NCBI GenBank assembly: GCA_958296185.1
Contig: CATQIB010000004.1
Span: forward strand, 1-64,000
Source of the DNA: an uncultured Mesonia sp.
Lineage (GTDB): Bacteria > Bacteroidota > Bacteroidia > Flavobacteriales > Flavobacteriaceae
Direction: 5' to 3'
DNA: 64,000 bases
The position numbers and the translations under genes are program-made. Positions 36,027 to 46,520 of this stretch are shown piece after piece. The notes beneath the pieces are model-generated. The model was not told where the DNA came from and searched no databases. It saw only the letters and a list, made by a program, of their open reading frames with translations. Numbering within the stretch: the first letter of the stretch is position 1; every line of letters starts with the position of its first letter.

Positions 36027-37088
36027 GTGAAAACATTTAAAAACCTGACATTCATTTTATTAGCCACAAGCCTATTTTCTTGTTCGAGTTCAAAAAAAGA
36101 AGAAATAGCTGAAATGAGTATTCAAGTTAAAGCTGAAAACGACTTATTACAACGTGATAGCCCAGTAAAATTCACCCTCAATAATCCTACAAACACTAGT
36201 TTTGACAGTATACAGCTTTACTATGCAAATAAATATTTAGGTTCATCAAAAACCAATCAAATAGCTGCTAAACTAGTAGCTCCATTAGGAAAAAATCAGC
36301 TTAAAGCTGAAATATATTCAGCTGGCGAAAAATATACTATTACACAAGAAATTGTGCTACATAACAACAAGCCTCCAAAGATTTATACCTATAAAATCAA
36401 AAACAAATATCCGCACGATAACTTAGCATTTACTCAAGGATTAGAGTTTTTTAAGGACACTCTTTACGAAGGAACTGGTCGCAATGGATTCTCAAGTTTA
36501 CGTAAAGTAGATTACAAAACGGGAAAGGTGGTAAAAAAGATCGAGTTAGAAAAGCGTTATTTTGGCGAAGGTATAAGCATATTAAACGATAAAGTATACC
36601 AGCTTACTTGGCACGCTGGCCAAGGATTTATCTATGATGTAGATCAACTCAAAAAACTAGGTACATTTAAATATGGTACCAGTAAAGAAGGTTGGGGACT
36701 TTGCAACGATGGTGAAAATTTTTACAAAAGCGATGGTACTGCAAAAATATGGAAGTTAGACGGTAAAACACTTGAAGAACTTAGTTACATACAACCGGTA
36801 ACGCACAAAAGTTTGAGCACGCGTTTAAACGAATTAGAGTGGGTAGACGGAAAAATATATGCCAACACTTGGCAAAAAGATGGTATTGCCATTATTAATC
36901 CAGAAAGTGGAGCTATTGAAGGCTTAATTGACTTACGCGGATTGAAAAAAGAAAATGGAAATGCAGCACAATTAAATAATGAAGATTTAGTTTTAAATGG
37001 TATAGCCTTTAACAAAAAGTCAAATACACTCTTTGTCACGGGTAAACATTGGGATACTCTTTTTGAAATTGAAATTGAAGAAAGGTAA
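36027..37088 (+). CDS. glutaminyl-peptide cyclotransferase, lipoprotein
   Basis: 353 residues from GTG 36027. Signal peptide and lipobox end at FSC. After an Ig-like N-terminal region (residues about 30-115), the five-bladed propeller of the plant-type glutaminyl cyclase family follows: FTQGLEFF, YEGTGRNGFS, LTWHAGQGFIYD, WGLCNDGENFYKSDG and LNGIAFNKKS. It converts N-terminal glutamine of exported peptides to pyroglutamate, which is known to be important for many secreted Bacteroidota proteins. It lies 26 bp before the beta-helix lipoprotein gene on the same strand. Confidence 0.88.
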   Translation: MKTFKNLTFILLATSLFSCSSSKKEEIAEMSIQVKAENDLLQRDSPVKFTLNNPTNTSFDSIQLYYANKYLGSSKTNQIAAKLVAPLGKNQLKAEIYSAGEKYTITQEIVLHNNKPPKIYTYKIKNKYPHDNLAFTQGLEFFKDTLYEGTGRNGFSSLRKVDYKTGKVVKKIELEKRYFGEGISILNDKVYQLTWHAGQGFIYDVDQLKKLGTFKYGTSKEGWGLCNDGENFYKSDGTAKIWKLDGKTLEELSYIQPVTHKSLSTRLNELEWVDGKIYANTWQKDGIAIINPESGAIEGLIDLRGLKKENGNAAQLNNEDLVLNGIAFNKKSNTLFVTGKHWDTLFEIEIEER

Positions 37089-37114
37089 TTAAAATTAATT
37101 TAAACATAGCAGGG

Positions 37115-38659
37115 ATGAAAAAGGTATATGGGATTTTATTGTTTTTAAGCTTGATTTTTTGGAGTTCGTGTAGAAAAGATTTTGACACCATAGCAAGCTC
37201 GGGAAATTTAAGTTTCTCTAAAGATACCGTTTACCTTGACACTGTTTTCACTCAAACCGCTTCTAGCACCTACAGGTTAACGGTTTACAATCGGTCAAAG
37301 GAAGATATTCATATTCCCGAAATAAAATTGGCGCAAGGTGAAGCCTCTAAATACAGACTTAACGTAGATGGCCTACCGGGTAAAAAGTTTAGCAATATTC
37401 CCATTTATGCCGAGGACAGTATTTTTGTTTTTATAGAAACCACCGCGGCCATAAAAGATTTTACCAATAGTGCTACTCAATTTTTATACACCGATGAGCT
37501 GATTTTTTCAGGCACCGAGAGAGAGCAAAGTGTAGAACTCGTAACCCTGATACAAGATGCACATTTCCTATATCCCGAGAAATTCGCCGATGGCAGTACA
37601 GAAACACTATCATTCGGTTTTGACGATGAAGGAAATGAAATATTGATTTCTGGCTTTTTATTAGACGATACAGAGTTAAATTTCACCAATGAGAAGCCTT
37701 ATGTAATTTACGGATATGCTGCCGTACCACCTCAAAAAACATTACATATTGATGCTGGCGCCAGGTTACATTTTCATCAACAAAGCGGAATTTTAGTTGG
37801 CAATCAAGCTTCGCTACAAGCCAAAGGTTTATTAAGTACCGATCTTGAAAAAATGGAAAATGAAATCATTATGGAAGGAAACCGCCTTGAACCCGAATTT
37901 AGTGAAGTACCGGGACAATGGGGGGCTTTGTGGTTTATTCAAGGAAGTACCAACAATATAATAGAACATACTACCATCAAAAATTCAAGCGTCGGAATAC
38001 GTGTAGATGGAAATGATGGGTCTAATACACCTACTCTTAAAGTGAACAACACCCAAATCTATAATGTTTCCAATATTGGTTTATTGGCTAGAACAGGGTA
38101 TGTTACAGCAGAAAATTTAGTTATAAATAATTGTGGTCAAATGGCTTTAAATTTAAGCCTTGGCGGAAATTACCAATTCAACAATTGTACTTTTGCCAAT
38201 TATTGGCGACAAGGGTTTCGGCAATTTCCTGCGGTTTTTATAGAAAATGTCCTTGAGACACCCAATCAGTTATTTTTGGCTCCCTTAGAAAAAGCAGATT
38301 TCACCAATTGTATTATTTATGGCAATGAAAGCCGAGAACTATTATTTAATGCTCATCCCGATGCTGATTTTAATTTTAAATTTGAGAACACCTTAATTAA
38401 ATTCAGAGATTTCCAAAATAAGTATACCGATGACCCTATGTACAATTTTATCGATTCAAATTTGTACACTCAAATTAAACTAAACGAAGATCCCGACTTT
38501 AAAGACTCTACTTTAAATCAATTGCAAATTGGGGAGGAATCTGCAGCAAATGGGTTAGCCAACCCCGTTACTTCAAGCAATATAGATATTTTGGGAATGC
38601 AAAGAGATGGCAACTTACCCGACAGTGGAGCTTATGAAAGTAGTTCTTTCACTGATTAA
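37115..38659 (+). CDS. right-handed parallel beta-helix lipoprotein
   Basis: A 514-residue lipoprotein with lipobox WSSC (Cys19). After an N-terminal domain, the region of about residues 200-450 shows short repeated segments such as NNIIEHTTIKNSSVGIRV, LKVNNTQIYNVSNIGLLA and YQFNNCTFANYW, typical of a right-handed beta-helix with Asn ladders. It could bind or cleave polysaccharide. No catalytic residues were identified, so enzyme activity is uncertain. It is likely cotranscribed with the cyclase gene. No terminator was seen in the 195 bp that follow. Confidence 0.7.
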   Translation: MKKVYGILLFLSLIFWSSCRKDFDTIASSGNLSFSKDTVYLDTVFTQTASSTYRLTVYNRSKEDIHIPEIKLAQGEASKYRLNVDGLPGKKFSNIPIYAEDSIFVFIETTAAIKDFTNSATQFLYTDELIFSGTEREQSVELVTLIQDAHFLYPEKFADGSTETLSFGFDDEGNEILISGFLLDDTELNFTNEKPYVIYGYAAVPPQKTLHIDAGARLHFHQQSGILVGNQASLQAKGLLSTDLEKMENEIIMEGNRLEPEFSEVPGQWGALWFIQGSTNNIIEHTTIKNSSVGIRVDGNDGSNTPTLKVNNTQIYNVSNIGLLARTGYVTAENLVINNCGQMALNLSLGGNYQFNNCTFANYWRQGFRQFPAVFIENVLETPNQLFLAPLEKADFTNCIIYGNESRELLFNAHPDADFNFKFENTLIKFRDFQNKYTDDPMYNFIDSNLYTQIKLNEDPDFKDSTLNQLQIGEESAANGLANPVTSSNIDILGMQRDGNLPDSGAYESSSFTD

Positions 38660-38853
38660 CTCGAGGCTTTAACAGACCTTGGGCAATAAAAAAAGATTAA
38701 AAATTTAAAATTAGCTATTATTACGTTAAAGTTTCTTAACATTACCTGTAGAAACGCACTTTGTTTTAAATTTGAGAATAGTTACCCGTAATAGTTAGAA
38801 ACCTAAACTAACTTAAGTTCAATTATTTACAAATTTAGTAAGACTCGAAAATC

Positions 38854-39414
38854 ATGGCTATGATTAGAAATTTAAAAAACGAAACGTGGAAAGTAATTCA
38901 ATTCGACGAAAAAATATCAGAGAAAGAGAAATATAAAATCTCTAATTACGGTCGAATTCTGAATTGCAAAGGTCCTGAAGAAATATTGGTTAAGAAATAT
39001 TTTATCAATGGCTACCAAAACTTACCTGTAGTTCAAAAAAGCAATGGTAAAAAGACCAGTCGCTATGTTCACAAGTTAGTCGCACAACATTTTCTCAATA
39101 AAACAGAAGATGATCGATATGTAATTCATATCGATTACGACAAAAAAAACAATCATGTAGACAACTTAAAATGGGCTACGAAAGAAGAAAAGGAACGTCA
39201 TCAATTCACCAACCCCGAATTTAAAAATATTAAGCGAAAAATACCCTCTCACGCTAAACTAACAGAATCTAAGGTAAAATTAATCAAGCGAAAAATTAAT
39301 GATCCTAATAGAAGGACTCGTATGAAAATGATCGCTAAACAGTTTGGAATTTCTGAAATGCAATTGTACAGAATAAAAAACGGTGAAAACTGGGGATCTG
39401 TAACAGAATATTAA
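38854..39414 (+). CDS. NUMOD4/HNH-type protein with C-terminal HTH
   Basis: A 186-residue basic protein. The N-terminal NUMOD4 motif (ETWKVIQF, YKISNYGRILN) is followed by an HNH_3-type segment (RYVHKLVAQHFLN, HIDYDKKNNHVDNLKW) and a terminal helix-turn-helix (MIAKQFGISEMQLYRIKNGENW). Phage homing endonucleases have the same order, but here the usual Asn before HID is Ile, and no intron or insertion site is visible. It could be a domesticated DNA-binding protein. A strong terminator follows. Confidence 0.75.
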   Translation: MAMIRNLKNETWKVIQFDEKISEKEKYKISNYGRILNCKGPEEILVKKYFINGYQNLPVVQKSNGKKTSRYVHKLVAQHFLNKTEDDRYVIHIDYDKKNNHVDNLKWATKEEKERHQFTNPEFKNIKRKIPSHAKLTESKVKLIKRKINDPNRRTRMKMIAKQFGISEMQLYRIKNGENWGSVTEY

Positions 39415-39450
39415 AAAAGAGGCTGTTCGTCACGAAACAGCCTCTTTTTT
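39413..39450. terminator. bidirectional terminator after the NUMOD4 gene
   Basis: AAAAAAGAGGCTGTT / AACAGCCTCTTTTTT around a short loop. A and T runs on opposite sides suit both convergent genes. Confidence 0.8.
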
Positions 39451-39470
39451 TTGCAAAAATTTAATTAAGC

Positions 39471-39911
39471 CTAATCCTCATTTTCAACGGGTTGTTCAAC
39501 CATATACTTCTGCATCAAAGGGTATAGTTTATTTACTCCCATTTGTTGACCAATAGCTTGCGATTCCATCATAATTTCAGAGGTCTTCCCTAAAATTCTT
39601 TTACCAGCAGGAGTTTCATAAAAGGCAAGTAGCTTTTTTAAATCGGCTTCAGTACAATGCTCTTTGTAGACCGCAATAACATCGGTGTACATCGCGTCGA
39701 ACATATTTTTCACTTCGGCTTTAAAGGCATCTCTATTACTTTCAGGAATATTGACAATTATTTGCGATAGTGCATTTTCTATCATATTGCCGCTTTGAGC
39801 CTCTATTAATTTACGAAGTCCTGATTCGATTGACTCTTGGGCTTGAATCTTAGCTGCAGGCAAGGTTAATAATAGCAGTAGAAAAACTTGAAATAAAATT
39901 GATTTTTTCAT
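39471..39911 (-). CDS. DUF2059 family exported protein
   Basis: A 146-residue protein with a signal peptide (residues 1-24, ending IQAQ). The DUF2059 core near residues 70-125 includes FDAMYTDVIAVYKEHCTEADLKKLLAFYETPAGKR, whose YETPAGK piece is diagnostic. It is a helical periplasmic family of unknown function. It follows glyA by 2 bp, so it shares a transcript with serine hydroxymethyltransferase. Confidence 0.85.
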   Translation of the reverse strand: MKKSILFQVFLLLLLTLPAAKIQAQESIESGLRKLIEAQSGNMIENALSQIIVNIPESNRDAFKAEVKNMFDAMYTDVIAVYKEHCTEADLKKLLAFYETPAGKRILGKTSEIMMESQAIGQQMGVNKLYPLMQKYMVEQPVENED

Positions 39912-39913
39912 AA

Positions 39914-41188
39914 TTACATTTTAAACAATGGCTTCTCGCTCATCATTTCCTTAATTTTTTCTTTGGTTTCTTGAATTACGGCCTCATTTTCAATATTTGA
40001 GATTACTTGATCTATAAATGTCACCACCTGAGGCATATCTTCTTCCTTCAATCCTCTGGTTGTAATCGCTGGTGTACCAATGCGAATTCCAGAAGTAACA
40101 AACGGTGATTGTGTATCAAAAGGAACCATATTTTTGTTCACTGTAATCTCAGCCTTTACCAATGTTTCTTCGGCTTGTTTTCCTGTTACGCCTTTATTCC
40201 GTAAATCAATAAGCATCATGTGATTATCTGTACCTCCAGAAATAACATCATATCCTTTTTCTACAAAAGCATCGGCCATAGCCTTAGCATTCTTTTTAAC
40301 TTGCACCATATAATGCAAGAACTCATCAGAAAGTGCTTCTTTAAAGGCTACTGCTTTAGCTGCAATGATGTGTTCTAAGGGGCCTCCTTGATTTCCTGGA
40401 AATACACTACTGTTTAACAAGGAAGACATCATTCTTGGTTTTCCACTCTTTAATTTTAAGCCAAACGGGTTTTCAAAGTCTTTACCCATTAAAATCATAC
40501 CACCTCTTGGTCCGCGTAAGGTTTTGTGCGTAGTTGTAGTAACAATATGACAATGAGGTAAGGGATCTTGAATTAAGCCTTTAGCTATTAATCCGGCTGG
40601 ATGAGCCATATCGGCCAATAGAATGGCTCCTACTTCATCGGCTATTGCTCTAAATTTTTTATAGTCAATTTCTCTACTATAAGCTGAAGCTCCTGCAATG
40701 ATTAGCTTGGGCTTCTCTTTATGCGCCATTTCTTTAACATGCTCATAGTTTATTAATCCCGTTTCTTTTTCAACTCCATAAAAAACAGGGTTATAAAGTT
40801 TTCCTGAAAAATTTACAGGCGAACCGTGTGTCAAATGCCCCCCGTGTGACAAATCAAATCCTAAAATTGTATCTCCGGGTTTTAAACAAACAGAAAAAAC
40901 AGCAGTATTTGCTTGTGAACCTGAGTGCGGTTGAACATTAACATACTCTGCATTAAAAAGCTCTTTTGCACGATCTATAGCTAGCTGTTCTACCTCGTCT
41001 ACTACTTCACACCCCCCATAATAACGTTTCCCGGGATAGCCTTCTGCATATTTATTAGTAAGCACAGATCCTGCGGCGGCTAACACATCTTTACTTACAA
41101 AGTTTTCGCTTGCAATTAACTCTAAACCATTTAATTGTCTTTCTTCCTCACGTTGAATAAGATCAAAAATCTCTTTATCTTTATACAT
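39914..41188 (-). CDS. glyA: serine hydroxymethyltransferase GlyA
   Basis: 424 residues from ATG 41188 ([10 protein letters not shown]); the frame extends to 41233, but those 15 residues are not part of the family, and a candidate -7 box (41216-41223) lies between the two starts. PLP enzyme motifs include [13 protein letters not shown], the Schiff-base Lys in [14 protein letters not shown], and [11 protein letters not shown]. It converts serine to glycine and supplies one-carbon units. The DUF2059 gene follows within 2 bp. Confidence 0.96.
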   Translation of the reverse strand: MYKDKEIFDLIQREEERQLNGLELIASENFVSKDVLAAAGSVLTNKYAEGYPGKRYYGGCEVVDEVEQLAIDRAKELFNAEYVNVQPHSGSQANTAVFSVCLKPGDTILGFDLSHGGHLTHGSPVNFSGKLYNPVFYGVEKETGLINYEHVKEMAHKEKPKLIIAGASAYSREIDYKKFRAIADEVGAILLADMAHPAGLIAKGLIQDPLPHCHIVTTTTHKTLRGPRGGMILMGKDFENPFGLKLKSGKPRMMSSLLNSSVFPGNQGGPLEHIIAAKAVAFKEALSDEFLHYMVQVKKNAKAMADAFVEKGYDVISGGTDNHMMLIDLRNKGVTGKQAEETLVKAEITVNKNMVPFDTQSPFVTSGIRIGTPAITTRGLKEEDMPQVVTFIDQVISNIENEAVIQETKEKIKEMMSEKPLFKM

Positions 41189-41255
41189 GACTTTATATTT
41201 CGTTAAAAATTTTATCAAAAATAAGAAATTCATTCGGTTAATACAGGGAAAATAA

Positions 41256-41263
41256 TATATTTG
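41256..41263 (+). promoter_or_regulatory. candidate -7 promoter element of fumarylacetoacetase
   Basis: TATATTTG matches the TAnnTTTG element. It gives a transcript start near 41270 and so supports ATG 41300 over the upstream in-frame TTG. No good -33 TTG is present. Confidence 0.4.
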
Positions 41264-41299
41264 AATAGCTTTATTTTAACCATCTTAGAATTAAAAAAA

Positions 41300-42580
41300 A
41301 TGCATATAACAGCAAATGATCCAAAAAGAAAAACTTGGCTAGAGGTGCCAGAAAATTCTGATTTTCCTATCCAAAACATCCCTTTTGGGGTTTTTCTAAC
41401 TCGAGATGATATTATTACAATAGGGACACGAATTGGTAACTATGCAATAGACTTAGGCGCACTACACCAATTGGGTTATTTTAAGGGTATTCCCTTAACG
41501 GATGACATTTTTTTACAAGATACACTAAATGATTTTATTGCCGATGGTAGAAAAACTTGGCGAACCGTACGCAACCGCATTGCTGATATTTTTGATATTA
41601 ATAATACAACATTAAAAAATAATGAAGAACATCAGCGGGTGATCCTATTTACAATGGATGAAGTTGAAATGCAACTTCCTGTTCAAATTGGGGATTATAC
41701 CGATTTTTACTCTAGCGAGGAACACGCACGCAATGTTGGTGAAATGTTTCGTGGAAAAGAAAATGCTATGGTGCCCAATTGGTATCACATGCCTATTGCT
41801 TATCATGGTAGAAGCTCGTCTATAATCCCAAGTGGTATTTCCATTAATAGACCATTAGGGCAAAAAATGCCAAAAGGAGCTAAAACCCCAATTTTTGGTC
41901 CAACACGTGCTTTAGATTTTGAACTTGAAATGGCCTTCATTACAACAGATGCCAATAATATTGGTGAATCTATACCTGCGCATGAAGCAGAAGATCACAT
42001 TTTTGGAATGGTACTTTTTAATGATTGGAGTGCGAGAGACATTCAACGCTGGGAATATGTACCCTTAGGTCCATTTTTAGGTAAAAATTTTGCAAGTACT
42101 ATTTCTCCCTGGATCGTCACCTTAGATGCACTTGAACCTTTTAGAACAGAAGGACCCAAGAAAAATTCAGAGTATAAACTTTTAGATTACTTGAAAACCG
42201 AAGGAAAAAAAACCTTTGATATCAAATTAGAGGTTTCTATTCAACCAGAAAATGATGAACCTACTTTAGTTAGCAAATCAAATTTTAAATATTTATATTG
42301 GAATATGAGTGAGCAATTGGCGCATCACACCATTAACGGATGCCCCCTTAACAGTGGAGACATGTTAGCTAGTGGCACTATTTCTGGGTCAAGAGAAGGT
42401 ACATTTGGTTCTATGCTAGAATTAAGTAAAAATGGTGAAAACCCGATTAAATTGAGTAATGGAAGTGATCGCAAATTTATTCAAGACAATGATACAGTGA
42501 TATTAAAAGGATTTTGTGAAAACAAAGACGTTAGAATAGGTTTCGGCGAATGTAGTACCAAAATTTTGCCTCATTTATAA
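41300..42580 (+). CDS. fahA: fumarylacetoacetase
   Basis: 426 residues from ATG 41300 (MHITANDPKRKTW). Conserved family blocks are DYTDFYSSEEHA (metal ligand Asp), PIAYHGRSSSI, LDFELEMAFI (metal ligands Glu), NDWSARDIQRWEYVPLGPFLGKNF and GTISGSREGTFGSMLELS. It splits fumarylacetoacetate to fumarate and acetoacetate at the end of tyrosine degradation. Other tyrosine-degradation genes (hppD, hmgA) are not in the window. Confidence 0.95.
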   Translation: MHITANDPKRKTWLEVPENSDFPIQNIPFGVFLTRDDIITIGTRIGNYAIDLGALHQLGYFKGIPLTDDIFLQDTLNDFIADGRKTWRTVRNRIADIFDINNTTLKNNEEHQRVILFTMDEVEMQLPVQIGDYTDFYSSEEHARNVGEMFRGKENAMVPNWYHMPIAYHGRSSSIIPSGISINRPLGQKMPKGAKTPIFGPTRALDFELEMAFITTDANNIGESIPAHEAEDHIFGMVLFNDWSARDIQRWEYVPLGPFLGKNFASTISPWIVTLDALEPFRTEGPKKNSEYKLLDYLKTEGKKTFDIKLEVSIQPENDEPTLVSKSNFKYLYWNMSEQLAHHTINGCPLNSGDMLASGTISGSREGTFGSMLELSKNGENPIKLSNGSDRKFIQDNDTVILKGFCENKDVRIGFGECSTKILPHL

Positions 42581-42594
42581 TATAATCAACACAG

Positions 42595-42614
42595 GGCCTG
42601 CTAACTAGCAGGCC
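42595..42614 (+). terminator. hairpin after fumarylacetoacetase
   Basis: GGCCTGC / GCAGGCC around TAACTA, immediately after the stop codon region. The T tract (ATTTCT) is weak, so termination efficiency is uncertain. Confidence 0.5.
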
Positions 42615-42631
42615 ATTTCTGCTTAAATAAT

Positions 42632-43215
42632 ATGCAATCCATTTTTATAGCTGCAAAAAATAATAATACCCTGAAAATTAAAAAGCTGACCGAACGGAAT
42701 AGCCCAATAAACTTGAGAAATGAGCAGCAACAAACTCCGTTAATGGTGGCAACCTATAATAATATTGAGGCTGCTAAACTTTTGATAAAGCTAGGTGCCG
42801 ATGTAAATGCACAAGATAATCGGCTAGAAACTCCTTTTTTACACGCTGGTGCTGCTGGTTATTATGAAATTTTAAATGCGTGCTTAGCAACCGACAACGT
42901 GAATTTTTTAAAGCTAAACCGTTACGGTGTACGGCTTTAATCCCTGCTTGTGAAAGAGGTCATGTTAAAATTATAGAACGCTTACTTAAAATAGAAGATT
43001 TCCCTAAAGATCACATCAACAACCTAGGATGGACGGCCCTTTTGGAGACGGTTATTTTGGGTGATGGAACACAAAAATATATTGATATAGTACAGATGCT
43101 CATTGAGGCAAGTTGTAATATTTATATCGCCGATAAAGATGGAGTAACAGCATTAGAACACGCGCAAAAATCGGGATTTACAGAGATGGTTAATCTACTA
43201 AAAGCAAATGGTTAA
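42632..43215 (+). pseudogene. ankyrin-repeat protein split by a frameshift
   Basis: The first frame (from ATG 42632) encodes ankyrin repeats QQTPLMVATYNNIEAAKLLIKLGADVNAQDN and a following repeat, then stops at 42940 after NRYGVRL. The second frame continues the repeat exactly as TALIPACERGHVKIIERLL, GWTALLETV and a terminal DGVTALEHAQKSGFTEMV. Adding one G near 42929 (GGTGTACGG to GGTGGTACGG) yields one protein of about 195 residues with four to five repeats. It may be a decayed gene or a sequence error. The partner protein is unknown. Confidence 0.8.
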
Positions 43216-43268
43216 TATTTCCGTTTATGGCAATAGCTGTAGTGAAAATGAGAGTTTCTTTTATAGCT

Positions 43269-44165
43269 TTACCGAACTGTTACAATAGGTTTTTTCTTTT
43301 TCTCTCGAATCAGATATATTCCTATTAATATTAAAATAGCACCCAACAGGTAATAAAAATTGAATTGTTCACCATCAATAACTCCCCAAATAACCGCCAC
43401 AATAGGAAGCAAATAGGAAACCGTACTAGCAAAAACAGCCGAAGTATCTTGAATTAGCTTATAAAATAGAATAATCCCTATAGCCGTACCAAAAATACTC
43501 AAGAAACTTAAGTACCCTAAGGCTTCTAATGCTTCAGAAGAGAACGATACATTAAAAAAATCGGTAAACAATAAGATTATTAATGAAGGGATCATCCAGA
43601 AGGTAAAAACACTGCTGGATACTTGTATTGATTTTACGTGTTGTAATTTTAATTTGATGATTAAAGCTGATAAAGCATAGGAGGCAGACGCAAAAACCAT
43701 AAGCAAGGTAAAACCAATTTGACTTTCTTGGGTACTTACTTCTGAAAAATATAATAAAGTAGCTGCCCCCAAAAAGCCAATAAATGCTCCCATTACCTGG
43801 GTTGGTTTACTTTTTATTCTGAATATTAAGAAGCCTAACATTAGAACAAAAATTGGTTCTAAACTATTTATTATTCCAGCCAGAGAACTACTTACCTTAG
43901 TTTGCGCAATAGGGAATAAAAACATGGGTAAGAAATTGCCAAAAAAACCTGCAAGAATTACCCATAAAAGATCCTTTTTAGGCATTTTACGCATAGCTGA
44001 TATACCTAATGACGCTAATATCAATCCGCTTAAAGCGACGCGAAAGGCACCAATTTGAAAAGGAGTAAAAACAAGTAAAGATTTTTTGATTAAAATAAAA
44101 GAGCTACCCCACGTAAGCGCCATTATACTCAGTAAAAACCACTTATTTTTAAGTAATGCAGGCAT
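43269..44165 (-). CDS. EamA-family (DMT) transporter
   Basis: A 298-residue membrane protein with ten predicted segments in two EamA repeats. LTWGSSFILIKKSL near the start and the motif LEPIFVLMLGFLIF are typical of RhaT/YdcZ-like exporters. The tail is basic (REKKKKPIVTVR), suggesting a cytoplasmic C-terminus. The substrate is unknown. It is monocistronic, separated from the monooxygenase by a terminator. The 169 bp upstream hold no clear promoter. Confidence 0.82.
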   Translation of the reverse strand: MPALLKNKWFLLSIMALTWGSSFILIKKSLLVFTPFQIGAFRVALSGLILASLGISAMRKMPKKDLLWVILAGFFGNFLPMFLFPIAQTKVSSSLAGIINSLEPIFVLMLGFLIFRIKSKPTQVMGAFIGFLGAATLLYFSEVSTQESQIGFTLLMVFASASYALSALIIKLKLQHVKSIQVSSSVFTFWMIPSLIILLFTDFFNVSFSSEALEALGYLSFLSIFGTAIGIILFYKLIQDTSAVFASTVSYLLPIVAVIWGVIDGEQFNFYYLLGAILILIGIYLIREKKKKPIVTVR

Positions 44166-44276
44166 TGAATTTGGTTTAAAGAAAAAGGCAAAGTTAATTG
44201 TAATTATTGATTTTTTAGGTTTAAACTTAGATTTAACATCCTATTTTAATATTAGGTGCTTTGCTATTTTTTAATA

Positions 44277-44313
44277 AAAAAAGCCTAAAAAGAAAAATTT
44301 ACTTTTTAGGCTT
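44277..44313 (-). terminator. intrinsic terminator of the trimethylamine monooxygenase gene
   Basis: AAGCCTAAAAAG / CTTTTTAGGCTT, a perfect 12-bp stem with a 9-nt loop and a T tract on the minus strand, 22 bp past the stop codon. Confidence 0.8.
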
Positions 44314-44334
44314 ATATGATACTATTTAGGTAAT

Positions 44335-45714
<1,380 letters not shown>

Positions 45715-45899
45715 CTAATAGTAATTTTTATTTATGGCGGTTACTGCCAATTTAATAATAACTTAAACTAAATATATCTCTAGGGTTTAAATAGGGTAAG
45801 TAAAATATTTTAAATAATCAAATTATTCTAAATAAAATTAACTATTAATTGTAAATAACATAATAATCTTGAATTTTATTACAAAATATTGTGATTTTA

Positions 45900-46165
45900 T
45901 TAATTTGAAGCCTGTATTCTATGAAAGTTTTTTAAATGTAGTTGCTTAATTTTAAGTAATAACTCATTCTCAAAAGGGCCTCTTATATTGGTGTGATGCA
46001 TAATATCTCTAGAGGCTATAAAATTTATTGGAGATTTACCTAAATCAAATTGTTCTCTCCATATCATTTGGTGCTGGCTAGAACTTAGAAATACCATATT
46101 TCCTATTTCAGACCAAGCGTGAGCACCTGCACACATAGGGCAATGCTCTCCAGATGTGTATAAAG
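45900..46165 (-). pseudogene. truncated nucleoside/guanine deaminase remnant
   Basis: The frame contains the second half of a zinc-dependent deaminase: ATLYTSGEHCPMCAGAHAWSE, with the zinc cysteines in CPMC, then GPFENELLLKIKQLH and a normal end. The N-terminal half with the catalytic HAE motif is absent. Upstream the frame runs into a stop (minus-strand TGA near 46177), and the first Met is inside the zinc motif. It cannot be catalytic. The upstream half is replaced by an oppositely oriented sigma-factor remnant, so a deletion or rearrangement occurred here. The 185 bp between this remnant and the monooxygenase start show nothing but A/T-rich sequence. Confidence 0.75.
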
Positions 46166-46444
46166 TAGCTTTTAATGAGTATTTGATGTATCAACGCAAA
46201 CACAAAAAGGAGATTTGCTCGATTGACTTTTTAGAATACGAGGCTATAGAGACACAAGACTATTCGAGCAAAGAACAACTTGAACAAAAAAGCAAAGCAA
46301 TACAGCAAAGCATTTCTAATTTGGCTCCGGCCTGCCAAAAAATCCTACGATTAAAAATGAGTGGACCAAGCTATAAAGAAATTGCAAATGAGCATATCTT
46401 ATCAAAAACTTAGAGTAGCACTAAAACATCTTTTTTTACTATTT
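46160..46444 (+). pseudogene. ECF sigma factor remnant (regions linking to 4)
   Basis: The frame from about 46160 encodes YLMYQRKHKKEICSIDFLE and region 4 of an RNA polymerase sigma factor (SNLAPACQKILRLKMSG, PSYKEIANE), ending at a TAG (46411-46413). A neighbouring frame continues as MSISYQKLRVALKHLF, which completes the region-4 helix-turn-helix, so a small indel shifted the frame near 46390. Regions 2 and the start are missing. It meets the deaminase remnant head to head at about 46165, consistent with a deletion scar. Confidence 0.75.
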
Positions 46445-46520
46445 TGGTCAAAAATTCGTCTTTAAATCTGGATTATTTATAAATTTAAACTTTTATTCCC
46501 CATCCAACATTAAACACACC

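Noticed and set aside
35843..36040. Open frame on the plus strand starting MASYPHHTATT
   Set aside because: It is antisense to the SRP RNA, whose ends pair and whose promoter fits. The protein resembles no family.
38854..39414. NUMOD4 gene as an active homing endonuclease in an intron
   Set aside because: No interrupted gene flanks it and a key residue is changed, so only the family resemblance is reported.
45900..46136. Short deaminase frame as a complete small protein
   Set aside because: It begins inside the zinc motif and lacks the catalytic HAE half.
46414..46520. Promoter for the following lipoprotein
   Set aside because: No TTG/TAnnTTTG pair at proper spacing was seen.
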